41,489 bases of DNA, taken from the NCBI GenBank assembly GCA_938034705.1, contig CALHMG010000173.1, forward strand, positions 1 through 41,489. Direction: 5' to 3'. The notes below the pieces were generated by a model. It was given only the letters and a program-made list of their open reading frames with translations, ran no database searches and was not told the origin of the DNA. The stretch is from an uncultured Gammaproteobacteria bacterium (lineage in GTDB: Bacteria > Pseudomonadota > Gammaproteobacteria > Arenicellales > CALHMG01). Both the position numbers and the translations under genes were made by a program. Shown here piece after piece: positions 41,213-41,489 of this stretch (positions are counted from its first letter, which is position 1; the number at the start of each line of letters is the position of its first letter).

Positions 41213-41489
41213 TCAGGTGGCCTTGGAACCCACCGACGCCTGTCCGTCATTCATCGAGCCAAGCATGTCAGCGCGCGCGCTCAACAGGTGATCGGTAATC
41301 ATCTGCACGGCCGCTGTGGCGTCGCGTCTGACCAGCATGTCGTACAGCGCTCGGTGCTGACGGTTGTACGAAGCAATCCTCTCGGGTGTAAGGATCTTGT
41401 CTTTGCGTGCATCCCACTGCGCGTGTTCGCGGACGTCGTTGATCTGACGATAAATCGAGATCATCAGTGGATTGCGCGTGCACTCGGCG
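41213..41489 (-). CDS. GntR-family regulator, FCD-domain C-terminus (5' truncated by window edge)
   Basis: The minus-strand frame stays open to the window end; only the last 92 residues are visible. They form the final helices of an FCD ligand-binding domain: the ECTRNPLMISIYRQI helix (the usual A-x-x-NP-L-L-x-x-L), a long linker helix and SYNRQHRALYDMLVRRDATA, with the metal-site His in RQHRAL and a second in MITDHLLSAR, as in FadR/FCD-type GntR repressors. The DNA-binding half lies outside the window. It converges on the DUF1989-GcvT gene and is a plausible regulator of it or of the MetX-like gene. Confidence 0.8.
   Translation of the reverse strand, partial: AECTRNPLMISIYRQINDVREHAQWDARKDKILTPERIASYNRQHRALYDMLVRRDATAAVQMITDHLLSARADMLGSMNDGQASVGSKAT

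Overview
The window (about 41.5 kb, moderately high GC) looks like a chromosomal segment of a marine-type heterotrophic gammaproteobacterium. The E. coli-like AvtA and Prc, an OmpA/BON envelope protein, an Amt transporter and a large stock of acyl-CoA catabolism genes point that way. The lineage is an inference from gene content; no rRNA or marker gene fixes it. There are no tRNAs, rRNAs, insertion sequences, CRISPR arrays or phage genes that I can support. Coding density is high, and GTG and TTG starts are common.

Layout. (1) 1-3886 (+): the 3' part of an M50 metalloprotease/HlyD fusion, followed 3 nt later by a short SecA-like ATPase. This pair looks like a dedicated, poorly described export machine. 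(2) 3899-7874: housekeeping and repair-type enzymes: a PNPOx-like flavoprotein and a HAD phosphatase (-), a Nudix hydrolase and a class I glutaminase-like hydrolase (+), and valine-pyruvate aminotransferase avtA (-). (3) 8025-12570: an orphan molybdenum hydroxylase large subunit (+) converging on the periplasmic protease prc (-). (4) 13025-17705: a small catabolic island with divergent arms. One arm is an AroQ-like protein lacking the catalytic His, an iron alcohol dehydrogenase and a family III CoA-transferase (-). The other is a dimeric alpha/beta-barrel protein and an LDH2-type dehydrogenase (+). (5) 18175-24561 (+): an envelope/nucleoid cluster: an OmpA protein with four BON-like repeat units, a 998-residue membrane-anchored coiled coil ending in a Lys/Arg tract and a helix-hairpin-helix domain, and a small DUF2267-like/amphipathic protein, closed by a strong terminator.

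(6) 24690-35544 (+): an apparently single operon for CoA-linked degradation: CoA-transferase, BadI/MenB-type crotonase, acyl-CoA ligase, enoyl-CoA hydratase, SDR, acyl-CoA dehydrogenase, 3-hydroxyacyl-CoA dehydrogenase, a second degenerate 3HCDH, alpha-methylacyl-CoA racemase-like enzyme, quinone oxidoreductase and one unknown protein. The set ligase + ACAD + hydratase + SDR + BadI-like hydrolase equals the cyclohexanecarboxylate ring-opening pathway, followed by ordinary beta-oxidation. (7) 35859-37413 (+): an ammonium transporter with a 58-residue one-helix membrane protein directly behind it and a bidirectional terminator. (8) 37435-41489: a MetX-like alpha/beta hydrolase (-), divergent from a DUF1989-GcvT fusion protein (+), then the 3' end of a GntR/FCD regulator (-).

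The best candidates for undescribed biology are the M50/HlyD-SecA pair, the BON-OmpA/coiled-coil/HhH cluster, the AroQ-like protein without its catalytic histidine, and the amt-linked small membrane protein.
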